A stretch of 64,000 nt of DNA, taken from NCBI GenBank assembly GCA_026874595.1, contig CM049310.1, forward strand, positions 8,310,001-8,374,000. The letters are read 5' to 3'. The position numbers and the translations under genes were made by a program. Shown one piece after another: positions 12,926 to 23,350 of this stretch (position 1 is the first letter of the stretch; each line of letters starts with the position of its first letter). Source of the stretch: Sipunculus nudus. Lineage: Eukaryota; Annelida; Sipuncula; Golfingiida; Sipunculidae. A model generated the notes under the pieces. It had not been told where the DNA came from. It ran no database searches and saw only the letters and a list, made by a program, of their open reading frames with translations.

Positions 12926-13704
12926 CTAGCTGCTGGTGGTCCTTTGTGCAACTCCTTCACCATTCTTGTCTGGCTGGTGCATATGGGCCTCAAGCTTGCC
13001 AAAGGCTGCTTCACTAGCAGGAGCTTGGTGTGGGAGTACTTCTTCTCACTATTCTGATTCTTTCCAGAATCTGGTATCTTTTGGGGTAAAAGTTTCTGAC
13101 TTCTGATCTTTGTTCCTTTAAGATATGCAGAACGGGAAAGCGGGCACAGCCGTGTGTGGTTTTTAGGGTTTGTCTTGAATGGTGAAAATCCTAATTCAAT
13201 ACTGGCTTTGGATAACTCCACTTCTCCCCTTGACCCTGTATGGACTTCTGGTGACACAGGCTTCATTTTGCGCTCCCGAGCTTGTAATTGCCGTTGAAGT
13301 TCATGCATGTCCACTTCTATATAATGTTTGTAACGTGACAGTGTTGCTTGGGGGATGGCATTGTCAAGTGCAGACATGTGACCTTGACCTATGTTCTCAA
13401 GCACATTTGAAGGCTGATTTTGTTTGTAAGAGGGGCTGGCATGCCTAGCATTTTTATTGGCTGAATTAATTGCAGGGAATCGTGAATTTGCTGATTTGGC
13501 TGGAGATTTCACCGCCCTGGAGTTATCCTCTGTGCCCTGCTCTGGTGCAGGGAGGGAAACAGAACTTTTTATCCTGGAGCTCTCATTAGACTGAGAATCA
13601 AGTTGGATGTGCTTCATATCAGCAATAATTTGTTCCTCTGATGTCAGATAAGCCGTGGCTATCATGTGTGAATTGAAATTCTGACCAAATTGCTCCTGAT
13701 CTTC
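12926..13704 (-). CDS. Probable terminal exon of the large minus-strand gene, with a frame break
   Basis: The acceptor (AAAATGTGTTTTTCAG-like, ending at 13705) joins in phase 0 to the exon at 23350-23263. The frame opens EDQEQFGQNFNSHM and encodes about 220 residues: Ser/Asn/Lys-rich, with a helical Gln/Arg-rich segment (SRYKHYIEVDMHELQRQLQA, at about 13310). Near 13035-13050 the coding-like character switches by one base to a frame reading PASEAAFGKLEAHM, which stops at 12926. The original frame instead continues into hydrophobic, non-coding-looking residues to 12802, beyond the AATAAA. A one-base deletion, real or from assembly, explains this best. An unseen splice there is the alternative. 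Family not recognised. Confidence 0.7.
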
Positions 13705-13954
13705 CTGAAAAATGTGTGTGTAAATCAAAAACATTAAATACACAGCACCAATTTACTGCTGGAAATTCTGCCTGTAAATATTATTTTCTGCCACGATAAA
13801 GGGTGTTGTCTTTAAAACATTTGATTCTGATATCTGACTTAGGCTGGAAATAATTAAGCCAAAATTTGATGACTTTCTTTAAGACTGGACAACAGGTTTT
13901 GAGCACTCAATCAACTGTGATAAATGTATTAATTCATTTAAAATTGAATGATAA

Positions 13955-14251
13955 GGCCCAAAAAAATAAAAGGTATGGTTCTCAGGCACCCCCGCGTAAA
14001 TTTGAACCCCCTGCATCAAAAATTTTTATTTTGATTTTCATCTTTCAAGAAGATAAAATAATACAATTTTGATAGAATTTTCTTTGTTATATAGTGCTTT
14101 TACCTGTTTAGCAAAATAATTCTGTTATTATCATGCTTTTCCCTGATCAAATGACATTTTTATTGAAACATACAAAAAAAGTTTTAAAAAATTGCCCCTC
14201 CACACTGATTTCTGAAAAAAAAGTGCCTGAGAACCAAACCTTTTTCTTGCC
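13955..14251. mobile_element. PIF/Harbinger-like MITE, copy 1
   Basis: About 297 bp with terminal inverted repeats: the left end GGCCCAAAAAAATAAAAGGT continues to GGTTCTCAGGCAC, and the right end has its inverted counterpart. Both ends are flanked by TAA, the TWA-type target duplication usual for PIF/Harbinger elements. A second full copy lies at 56173-56473. Diverged fragments are visible near 23010-23045 and 25640-25765. No coding capacity. The Gypsy LTR begins only 32 bp downstream. Confidence 0.75.
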
Positions 14252-14283
14252 TAATGAACAAATAACAACCATTCAGTTTGTAG

Positions 14284-15014
14284 TGTTGCATGGACGTCAC
14301 CCGGACATCGGAGGATGGCGCCACGAAGTGGTGTGGCCGCCCCCGTTTCCACGCTTATGGATCCACCCCGCTATCAGTGACTACTGACGCGCTTTTAGAA
14401 ACATAAAAACTATTCTTGGACCATTCAGTACTGGTTTTGCAGTTCTGCCGGCGCTATCGTTTCTCTCAAGCAAAACCACAAACTTCTGCGGTTTTCACCC
14501 ATTGTTGAAAACCTATAAAACGAACTCGCCTGCAGTACGAGGCGGGACTATTGACTTTACTACGCCACGTTACAGTTTTCCCCGGGGACCGTGACCGTGG
14601 GCTCTTGGTCCCCAAGCCCACGGAATGCCATGAACCACGCCATGAACTTTATTATTTAAGAAGAGGAGAGACTTTGTTTGTTTGGTGCCACATGGATTAA
14701 TACAGGACTTCAGTTTTGTGTGTGCCCGAATTATGTGTTGATGATGGACTTCAGTTTCTCGTATACCGGATTCAGTTAAGTATTTCGTTACAGTTCGTTA
14801 TTTAGAGACTCAGTTTTCGTCAGAGACTTGGTTATAAATTACGTTATGTATTGACTATTATATTATTTGTGTACGATTGTAAATATTGTAATATAGTAAT
14901 ATAGTACTGTTTTTGCACCCATATTTTGGTTACGTATTCATTTGAAGAGAACGTGTCTGAGTATATGTGTTACGGTTCGGCCTGAGTTGTTTGGTGTGAA
15001 AAGGGACCGTAACA
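14284..15014 (+). repeat. 5' LTR
   Basis: 731 bp, starting TGTTGCATGG and ending CCGTAACA. A TATA-like box (TATAAAA) lies at 14514-14520. It differs from the 3' LTR at only three positions that I can see: C/T near 14391, G/A near 14623 and G/A near 14876. Confidence 0.95.
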
Positions 15015-15017
15015 TAA

Positions 15018-15035
15018 TGGCGACCGCGACGAGAC
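15018..15035 (+). other. Primer binding site, probably tRNA-Arg
   Basis: TGGCGACCGCGACGAGAC starts three bases after the 5' LTR. Its reverse complement ends CGCGGTCGCCA, which resembles the 3' end of tRNA-Arg (UCG) plus CCA. The tRNA identity is from memory and should be checked against this organism's tRNA set. Confidence 0.6.
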
Positions 15036-15172
15036 CCTGTATTTCGTAATAACGGCTACATTTGGATGTAAAATTTCACAGTGGTCTCTATAACTCCTAG
15101 TTATTGAACTAGTATTTAACTACAATTGAACTCGTATATTTCTCAGACACGTTATCTTGATACTTTGCAAAT

Positions 15173-18100
15173 ATGGGTACGGAATTTAAACCAAATGAAA
15201 TTATACCACAATTAAGAGAAAATAGGAGCTTATTGTACACGTTAAAGAAAAATGAACTTGAAATTGTTGCTCTACATTTAAATATTGACATCATGGAGGT
15301 ATACACTGTAGAGGGTTTAAGAAATGTACTTAAGAAATCATTATATGGTGATGTAGATAGTAAAGAGGAATCTGAATTGGAGGAAAAACCTATTAAGGAA
15401 CCTCTTGGGGCAACAGCTATTGACCCGATAGAACTAGAATTGAGAAAGTATGAACTTAAATTGAAATATGAGCTCAAAGCTCAAGTTGAAACAGATAAAT
15501 TGAAATATGAAGCTCAGGTTAAAGCAGAAATCCGTAGATGTGAAATCGAAAGAGAAACGCAAATTAAGTTGAAAGAGTTAGAGTTACAAAATCCTCAAAA
15601 TCGTACAGCACATGAGCCGTCTGAATTCCTATTCAGAAATTCGACAAAAGTACCTCCCTTCAATGAAAAGGAAGTGGAGCGTTATTTCAGTTATTTTGAA
15701 CGAGTGGCCACTTTAATGGCTTGGCCTAAAGGCCAGTGGACCCTGTTGTTACAAAGCGTTCTGGTTGGTCGCGCACAGGACGTTTACACTGCGCTCACAG
15801 ACGAACAATGCAGGGATTACGACACTGTAAAAGAGGTCATTCTGAGAGCCTATGAATTAGTCCCCGAAGCGTATCGCTTAAAATTTAGGAATGCCACCAA
15901 AAGAGAAAATCAAACTCATGTTGAATATGCTAGAGACAAAGAAAGTGCATTTAATAGATGGTGTCAGTCTATGAAAATTGATCAGGACTTTGAAAAACTC
16001 AAACAACTAATTTTGATAGAAGAGTTCAAAAGGCATATCCGTAGTGACATTAAAATATTTTTGGATGAACATAAAGTAAGAAATGTAAACGAGGCTGGTG
16101 TCCTGGCAGATGAATTTGCCTTGACGCACCGCCCCAGTTATACCAGTCACAGGAGGAGGTATGGTGAGAAAAGAGAAGGTAGCAAAAGCCCAAAACAGGG
16201 TCGGAGAAAGGGTAGTCCCTACTATCGGGGTCACTCCGGCTCAGGTAAACCACAGTCCGATCATGGTAAACCCCAGTATAAAAGTCAATCTGACTCTCCT
16301 GCTCAACATAAAGAGGGACAACCTAGGACAGGACCCAAATATTGTACATTCTGTGAGTTCAAGGGGCATACAGAATCTGAGTGTTATAGAAAAAGATACG
16401 GTCAAAGTAAGCCTAAACCTAATGCATTGACTGTTACGCAGAGCATGAAACCGGTAACAATGCCCAGTAAACTAGAGACTAAAGGTGAAACACAAAGCCC
16501 TGTCCACGAGAGCTTTCAGCCCTTTGTGTCAGATGGCTTTGTTCAGTTAGAGGGTAACCATGCAAGAAAGGCCCGTGTTAAAATCTTAAGGGATACCGGG
16601 GCAACCCAAAGCCTCGTTTTGAAATCTGTTCTTCCCTTCTCTAAAGAGAGTTCCGCGGGGTGTTCAGTTCTAGTCCAGGGCGTTAATTCGGAATTTTTAG
16701 AAGTTCCATTACACAGAGTGAAACTAGAATCTGATTTAGTCTCTGAATTTGTAACTGTAGGAGTTTGTTCAAAGTTGCCAGTAGAGGGCGTTTCGCTCCT
16801 CCTAGGCAACGATTTAGCTGGTGACAGAGTGAAAATTGATCCCAGAATGACAAAATTGCCGAGCACTGATAGGGACACAGACCTGCTCCAGCAGGAGTTT
16901 CCGGGCGTATTTCCAGGCTGTGTAGTGACTCGAGCGATGAGTAAAAAGGCAAGTCTGAAACCAGAGAGTTCTGTACTTGACCTCTCGCAAACCTTTATGG
17001 CGCATTCAAACGATGACGTCAGTGGCTTAAAGCCCGTTACGCGAGTAAATATTAAATCGCCCGCGTGTGACCCAAGTGGCACACAAAGTCCAAAGGACTC
17101 GACTACAAATGTAGTACAGGGCAAACAGACCCTGAATAGAAATCTCCAAAGGAGTACAAACGGCGTGAAATCGCCTGATCAAAATGGGCATGAACAGTTA
17201 AAGAAGGATAGGAGTGTAAAGAATGTAGAAGTAAGCATGAAAACTGATGATTTGATAGCAATGCAAAAGAAAGATCCTGATATTGCCTCCCTTAGAGAAA
17301 ATGCCTTGACTAAAGAGGAAGCAGATAAAGTTCCAACTTGTTTCACCTTACAGAATGATGTACTAGTCAGAAAATATAGACCTCCCACCATACCGGCGGA
17401 CGAAACGTGGAATACTCTTTATCAAATTGTAGTTCCCCCCGAGTATCGCCCAGAAATCTTAAAACTTGCACATGATCATCCTATGGCAGGACATTTGGGT
17501 GTCAGGAAAACCAAACACAAAATTCTCCAACACTTCTATTGGCCCAAGTTAAAACGAGACGTGGCGAAATACTGTAAAACTTGTCATGTGTGTCAAATGA
17601 TTGGAAAACCAACCCACCAAATTAGTCCTGCGCCACTCTCGCCCATACCAACAACACATGATGCGTTTGAATCAGTAATACTTGACTGTGTAGGACCGCT
17701 AAGAAAAACTAAACATGGCAATGAATATGTTCTAACAATCATGTGTACTGCAACTAGATTTCCAGAAGCTATTCCTCTTAGAACTATATCTGCAAAGAAA
17801 ATTGTTGAAGCTCTGGTTAAATTTTTTACTACTTTTGGCTTACCAAGAACAATACAAACGGATCAAGGTTCAAATTTCATGTCAAATATATTTGCCCAGG
17901 TTATGGCAGAGCTAGGCATAAAACACTACAAATCCAGTGCCTACCATCCTGAGAGTCAAGGTGCTCTAGAGCGATTTCACCAAACTCTCAAAAACATGAT
18001 TAGAGCTTATTGTCTTGACACTGGGAACCAGTGGGATGAGGGTTTACCCTTTTTGATATTTGCAGCCCGAGAAGCAGTGCAAGAAAGCTTAGGGTTTAGC

Positions 18101-18982
18101 CCTTTTGAATTAGTGTATGGGCACTGTGTAAGAGGCCCCCTGGCGGTGTTAAAAGACACTTGGATGGAAAACAGTTCTCCAAGTAGCTTGTTAAAATATG
18201 TTCAGGAATTCAAGGAGAAATTAAGTAGGGCAAATGAAATCGCCCAAGAACATTTAAAGAAAGCCCAAAACAAAATGAAAGTATGGTATGACAAAAAGAC
18301 GACAAAAAGAGAATTTAAACCTGGTGATAAAGTTCTGGTATTATTCCCAATTCCAGGACATCCCCTGCAAGCAAAATACTCTGGACCATACAAAGTTGTT
18401 GAGAAGAAATCAGATTTGAATTATGTAATTGATACTCCTGATCGTAGAAAGTCGCAACAACTTTGTCATATAAATATGTTGAAAGAATATCATGACAGAT
18501 CAGCGGAAACATGTCGATCTAGTCCTCCCCAAACAAATTTGGTACTCATTAAAGAAACTGAAAAGAATGCCGAGGATGTTCTCATGAAGAAAACTGAACA
18601 TCCTGTAAAACTGAACAACTCTGATATTTTAAATAATTTAGATCAGAAATTGTCACATTTGGATTTCGATCAGTTATCAGAGTTGAAGGAAATCCTGCTA
18701 AATTATGACTCTTTATTTCCTGATGTCCCCAGTAGAACTAATGTACTACAGCATGATGTAGACGTTGGAGATGCTTCCCCTATTAAACAGGCACCATATA
18801 GAGCTGGTCCCCAAAAGTTACAAGCCATAAAGAATGAAATAAAGTATATGATAGAGAATGATATTATTGAAAACAGCAGTAGTGCCTGGAGTTCCCCATG
18901 TTTGTTGATAAAGAAGCCTGATATGACCTACAGATTTTGTACTACAGATTTTGTACAGACTATCGAAAAGTTAACACTGTAA
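15173..18982 (+). CDS. gag-pol: Gag-protease-integrase and N-terminal RT polyprotein of the Gypsy element
   Basis: One uninterrupted frame of 1269 codons with no gag/pol frameshift. Residues ~1-150 are charged and helical. Residues ~150-320 are a retrotransposon Gag core. A CX2CX4HX4C zinc knuckle sits at ~390-403, and the aspartic protease motif DTGA at ~473. The integrase HHCC finger is at ~766-806 and the catalytic D, D, E at ~836, ~896 and ~932, with 35 residues between the last two. A GPY-type module lies at ~1070. The start of RT follows from ~1180. The frame is cut at the beginning of RT by a 14-bp tandem duplication (18929-18942 repeated at 18943-18956), after which it stops within about ten codons. 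The start Met is the first ATG after the PBS in a good context. Confidence 0.93.
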   Translation: MGTEFKPNEIIPQLRENRSLLYTLKKNELEIVALHLNIDIMEVYTVEGLRNVLKKSLYGDVDSKEESELEEKPIKEPLGATAIDPIELELRKYELKLKYELKAQVETDKLKYEAQVKAEIRRCEIERETQIKLKELELQNPQNRTAHEPSEFLFRNSTKVPPFNEKEVERYFSYFERVATLMAWPKGQWTLLLQSVLVGRAQDVYTALTDEQCRDYDTVKEVILRAYELVPEAYRLKFRNATKRENQTHVEYARDKESAFNRWCQSMKIDQDFEKLKQLILIEEFKRHIRSDIKIFLDEHKVRNVNEAGVLADEFALTHRPSYTSHRRRYGEKREGSKSPKQGRRKGSPYYRGHSGSGKPQSDHGKPQYKSQSDSPAQHKEGQPRTGPKYCTFCEFKGHTESECYRKRYGQSKPKPNALTVTQSMKPVTMPSKLETKGETQSPVHESFQPFVSDGFVQLEGNHARKARVKILRDTGATQSLVLKSVLPFSKESSAGCSVLVQGVNSEFLEVPLHRVKLESDLVSEFVTVGVCSKLPVEGVSLLLGNDLAGDRVKIDPRMTKLPSTDRDTDLLQQEFPGVFPGCVVTRAMSKKASLKPESSVLDLSQTFMAHSNDDVSGLKPVTRVNIKSPACDPSGTQSPKDSTTNVVQGKQTLNRNLQRSTNGVKSPDQNGHEQLKKDRSVKNVEVSMKTDDLIAMQKKDPDIASLRENALTKEEADKVPTCFTLQNDVLVRKYRPPTIPADETWNTLYQIVVPPEYRPEILKLAHDHPMAGHLGVRKTKHKILQHFYWPKLKRDVAKYCKTCHVCQMIGKPTHQISPAPLSPIPTTHDAFESVILDCVGPLRKTKHGNEYVLTIMCTATRFPEAIPLRTISAKKIVEALVKFFTTFGLPRTIQTDQGSNFMSNIFAQVMAELGIKHYKSSAYHPESQGALERFHQTLKNMIRAYCLDTGNQWDEGLPFLIFAAREAVQESLGFSPFELVYGHCVRGPLAVLKDTWMENSSPSSLLKYVQEFKEKLSRANEIAQEHLKKAQNKMKVWYDKKTTKREFKPGDKVLVLFPIPGHPLQAKYSGPYKVVEKKSDLNYVIDTPDRRKSQQLCHINMLKEYHDRSAETCRSSPPQTNLVLIKETEKNAEDVLMKKTEHPVKLNNSDILNNLDQKLSHLDFDQLSELKEILLNYDSLFPDVPSRTNVLQHDVDVGDASPIKQAPYRAGPQKLQAIKNEIKYMIENDIIENSSSAWSSPCLLIKKPDMTYRFCTTDFVQTIEKLTL

Positions 18983-19854
18983 CAATAACAGATACTTACC
19001 CTTTGCCCAGAGTGGAAGATTGCATTGATAGGATTGGATCTGCTACGTATATTAGCAAGTTAGATCTGTTAAAAGGTTATTGGCAGGTACCTCTTACCGA
19101 ACGGGCTAAGCAAATATCTGCGTTTGTAACGCCAAACGGTTTGTTCCAGTACAAAGTTATGCCCTTCGGAATGAAAAATGCGCCAGCCTGCTTCATGAGA
19201 CTTATGAATTGTGTATTATCTGGCTTAGATAACTGTACTTGCTATATTGATGATGTTGTTGTATACAATCACATATGGGAAGATCATAAACAAAGTTTGG
19301 TAGAACTCTTTGAGAGACTGAAAAAAGCAGGATCGACAGTTAACCTTGCCAAGAGTGAGTTTTGTCGTGCAACTGTAACATATTTAGGGCACGAAGTAGG
19401 TCAAGGTTGTGTAAAACCAATTGCCAGTAAAGTATCTGCTATCGTAGAATTTCCAGTTCCTACTAATCGCAAGGAACTAATGCGATTCTTAGGAATGACT
19501 GGGTATTACAGGAAATTTTGTCAGAACTTTGCAGAAGTTGTGAATCCGTTAACGGACCTATTGAAAAGGGACAGAAAATTCCATTGGAATAAACACTGTC
19601 AAGATGCTTTTGAAAGAGCCAAAGCTATATTACAAAGTGCACCTGTGTTACAGGCTCCAAATTTTGATAAACCGTTTTCTCTCATGACGGATGCCAGCGA
19701 TTGCGGTGTAGGCGCTGTGCTCATCCAAGACGATGACTTTAACATAAGTCATCCGGTTTGCTACTATTCAAAGAAATTTTTACCTCATCAAAAGAATTAT
19801 TCTACTATTGAAAAGGAAACTCTGTCACTATTGATGGCGTTACAGCACTTTTGA
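18957..19854 (+). pseudogene. pol: Reverse transcriptase and RNase H start, out of frame with gag-pol
   Basis: Continues RT in a second frame after the 14-bp duplication. It contains the fingers and palm motifs, PFGMKNAP at ~19160, the catalytic YIDD at 19243-19254, the connection FLGMTGYYRKF, and the RNase H start DASDCGVGAVL at ~19690. The frame ends at 19854 because a run of T has one base too many for the downstream frame. Catalytic residues are intact, so the breaks are the only visible damage. A real inactivating pair of lesions or assembly error are both possible. Confidence 0.88.
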
Positions 19855-20050
19855 AGTATATTTGGGCTCTATGCCGTATGATATAACTGTTTATACAGAT
19901 CATAATCCCATAACATTTCTTCATAAAATGAAGAATAATAATCAGAGATTAATGAGATGGAGTCTAGCCCTGTCAGAGTTTAACCTAGTTATCAAACACA
20001 TCAAGGGCTCCGATAACATAATCGCTGATACGTTATCGAGACGTCATTAA
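19855..20050 (+). pseudogene. pol: C-terminal RNase H segment of the Gypsy element
   Basis: A third frame carries the end of RNase H, with motifs YTDHNPITFL and IKGSDNIIADTLSRR before the stop at 20050. It is separated from the RT frame only by the one-base shift near 19850. There is no chromodomain or env after it; the next 230 bp are non-coding up to the polypurine tract. Confidence 0.85.
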
Positions 20051-20272
20051 TTTTGATCTGATGATTGACTCTTGTTATAGCCTCGGATATGTTTTGTCCT
20101 TTGGAAGAGTTGTATTACATATATTACATGTATTAAGATATTGCTGATTATACTATTTGTGATGATGATAATTAATTAGCTGTAAGAAGCATAAACTAAT
20201 GCTTAAGATGTCAATCTACTCATATACTCGTCATACAGTGCTATTGCTTTGCTCTCCTTACCTTCTTTCTTT

Positions 20273-20284
20273 TAAGGGTGGGGG
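20273..20284 (+). other. Polypurine tract
   Basis: AAGGGTGGGG-type purine run, with one T, directly before the 3' LTR. This is the expected plus-strand primer site. Confidence 0.75.
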
Positions 20285-21015
20285 TGTTGCATGGACGTCA
20301 CCCGGACATCGGAGGATGGCGCCACGAAGTGGTGTGGCCGCCCCCGTTTCCACGCTTATGGATCCACCCCGCTATCAGTGACTACTGACGTGCTTTTAGA
20401 AACATAAAAACTATTCTTGGACCATTCAGTACTGGTTTTGCAGTTCTGCCGGCGCTATCGTTTCTCTCAAGCAAAACCACAAACTTCTGCGGTTTTCACC
20501 CATTGTTGAAAACCTATAAAACGAACTCGCCTGCAGTACGAGGCGGGACTATTGACTTTACTACGCCACGTTACAGTTTTCCCCGGGGACCGTGACCGTG
20601 GGCTCTTGGTCCCCAAGCCCACAGAATGCCATGAACCACGCCATGAACTTTATTATTTAAGAAGAGGAGAGACTTTGTTTGTTTGGTGCCACATGGATTA
20701 ATACAGGACTTCAGTTTTGTGTGTGCCCGAATTATGTGTTGATGATGGACTTCAGTTTCTCGTATACCGGATTCAGTTAAGTATTTCGTTACAGTTCGTT
20801 ATTTAGAGACTCAGTTTTCGTCAGAGACTTGGTTATAAATTACGTTATGTATTGACTATTATATTATTTGTGTACAATTGTAAATATTGTAATATAGTAA
20901 TATAGTACTGTTTTTGCACCCATATTTTGGTTACGTATTCATTTGAAGAGAACGTGTCTGAGTATATGTGTTACGGTTCGGCCTGAGTTGTTTGGTGTGA
21001 AAAGGGACCGTAACA
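20285..21015 (+). repeat. 3' LTR
   Basis: 731 bp, nearly identical to the 5' LTR, ending CCGTAACA and followed by the target duplication GTAG at 21016-21019. The TATA-like box is at 20515-20521. Confidence 0.95.
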
Positions 21016-21019
21016 GTAG

Positions 21020-23262
21020 TGTATACTTCTTCTGTTCAGATGTCTGGGGCCATATTTTGATCAAACCTTTAGCACTGCAGGGATGGCATCCAGAATCTGA
21101 CCAATCACATAAAGTCATATAAACATGTCCTGTGTCTGGCACATGTGTTCTTGTCCAGAGAGCTCGTGAACAGTGAATTGTTTACATTTTGTTCTTTGGA
21201 TTTAAATGGCAGTTGTAATTTCAGCTTGATCAGTTGTAGGCTTATTCATTTTTTCATGAAACAGATGCCACAGCAGCTCCCTGAATCAAGGTATGTGAAG
21301 TATGGCTGCCGCAAACTTGATGGTATGACAATGAAGTGAACGTGAGTGATAACAAACATTAACAGGTCTAGAACACACCAGTTCCACCTGATACAGTATT
21401 GTGGCTGTCAATACTTTTTTTTTAATTAAACTTTTCTATATAATTCTCAATTCTGACACTGTGAAGCTGTGATAAAGATAGAAAATAATAATCCGTGGAG
21501 ACAATGTAAGGACTTTCTTCTTGAATGAATACAGATTTATATTCAAACGGCAAACTATTTTTAGCATGTATGGTAAATGGGACTTGATAAGTAAGTAGTG
21601 TAAGTGGGAGCAAGTCTTAATTCCTAAACATATTTCTACCCGGCTATAAGTCAGGGGATACAACTTTCATTGTGTTAGTACACATGTCACATATTTCTGA
21701 AATTTGTACAACTTAAGATGTTCCCTAAACAGTAGCACCAATAAATGGAAGATGTGAAAACAAGGCTGATCTGTTCTGCATTCAGGTATTTATCTCTGGA
21801 TATTTAAAAATGTAGCAGAACTGCAGAGACTCAACACAGTTCAATCTTCTGGATTTTTTTTTTTTTCAGATCTGCATTAGTTCTCATATCTACCACCAGG
21901 TGTCATCAGCACATTGCTACTGCTCAGAGCAGCAGTCCATGCATAACACATGACAACACATCACAGCATCAATACTGACTAATATTACCTGTCTGAAGTA
22001 CTGAAATGTAACAGAAAATAATTCAAATACTCGTATATTAGCTTTTCTTAGTCAAGTTAAAACTGCAGCAAAAGTGATGCCAAATTTTATACCACAATTT
22101 GCTGATTACCTTGAAATGCATTTCACTTAAATTATGACTTCGAACAGATTCCAAAAGATGAACAATGTCTTTTTTCATTATTTATGTATATTATTGGCAT
22201 GAAAGAAACCAATAAAAAAATTTTGAAACTGAGTGAGGGCCAAGTCTGTGTCCAGTTAAATATATGCAAGTATGAGATTCAATCATTTACGTTCAGGCTC
22301 CTGAAATGGAAACCTCAATATTCCTCTGAATCTCCTATCATGTAACTATGGGTGCCAGTTTATCACTGAAGAAATGAAGTGGGACTAATGTGCTTTCAGA
22401 TATAGTAATCAAATAATATTTGTGAGCTCTCTAATCAAAAAGGTTCAAACTGTATTTGTGTGCATAGGACAATAAAATATTATTCTATTGTAGTCTAACT
22501 TCACATGCCTGTTTTCATTGATTCACAGGCCTGTTTTAAAAATTGTATCAAGTTACATATGGTGGTATTAAAATCTTTATTTGGTACACGAGACTCATTT
22601 TCTGTGCACTTTTCTTACACACTAACCATTACACCATGCTTGTGGTTTAAATATTCATATAATTTTCCCTAAAAATACTAATCACCTGATAGGATGACAA
22701 GACATATCATGTAAGTTTCTCTTGAGGAGCATAAGTTATAGACTGACTCAAATTCCACATGGCACATGATAACTTAAATTCAATTAATCAAAGATCAGCT
22801 CAATATAACATGGGCAAAATGATACACTTGTACAACTTAACAAATTACCAAGGGTATGTCCCTTTTTATTTCCTTCTAGTAAGGTGATAGTAGGTGATAC
22901 TTCTAGTAAGACCTGTATTTTCCAGCTGTTTGGGTCAGTAAACCCTTCCTCATTAAATTCCCTGATTAAACATGGTGTAACATAAAAATTTTTTATATGA
23001 GGGGTTAAAACTGACTTGTGCTTGAGAACCAGACCTTTTATTTTGTTTGGCTTCAGAGGGGTATTATTGAGGCAGATACAGGACCTAACAAAAGGAGAGT
23101 GCTGTTTTTATGGATTAATCATATATTATTCTTTTTTCCCAAAATATTTTTGTTGAGAAAGAGAGGGTGCGCATCCCCTGTGCCTTGCTCTAAAATCTGC
23201 CCTTTATGATTTAACACAATCCATTTCTATGTAACTCAGCTGTTGCTATGGTCAACACTTAC
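21020..23262. other. Intron sequence
   Basis: The intron of the minus-strand gene continues between the Gypsy element and the exon at 23263. It is AT-rich, with no supported exon. Near 23010-23045 there is a TIR-like fragment (GCTTGAGAACCAGACC) of the Harbinger MITE family. Confidence 0.6.
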
Positions 23263-23350
23263 CTGCCGATCGACTGTGGATATAGAGCTGGAGAGAAGAT
23301 CCATCGTTCGTATGTGCTGCTGAGGCATGCTGAAGTCAATCTTCTTGTGT
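23263..23350 (-). CDS. Internal exon of the large minus-strand gene
   Basis: 88 nt with acceptor GTTTCAG and donor CGGCAG|GTAAGT. It enters by completing a split Arg codon and then reads HKKIDFSMPQQHIRTMDLLS, followed by about nine more residues to its end. It leaves in phase 0, matching the exon at 13704. No frame other than this one fits both neighbours. The segment looks like a short helical region; no domain is recognised. Confidence 0.85.

Larger units (their letters stand above)
14284..21015 (+). mobile_element. Ty3/Gypsy LTR retrotransposon with Gmr1-like pol order
   Basis: A complete 6.7-kb element with 731-bp LTRs that begin TG and end CA, flanked by the 4-bp duplication GTAG (14280-14283 and 21016-21019). 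The coding order is Gag, zinc knuckle, protease, integrase, reverse transcriptase, RNase H. Integrase before RT is the Copia order, yet the RT, INT and GPY-type motifs are Gypsy-like; this combination defines the Gmr1 group. The two LTRs differ at three sites by eye, all transitions, so insertion was recent. Despite this, pol is broken twice: by a 14-bp tandem duplication in RT and an extra T before the RNase H end. There is no env-like frame. The element lies in an intron, antisense to the host gene. Confidence 0.93.

Noticed and set aside
12832-13448. Plus-strand open frames opposite the 13704 exon
   Set aside because: Antisense shadows of a well-supported minus-strand exon.
16007-17391. 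Minus-strand open frames inside the Gypsy element
   Set aside because: Shadows of the gag-pol frame; no motifs.
14284-21015. An endogenous retrovirus with env
   Set aside because: Nothing resembling an envelope frame lies between RNase H and the 3' LTR, only about 230 bp of non-coding sequence.
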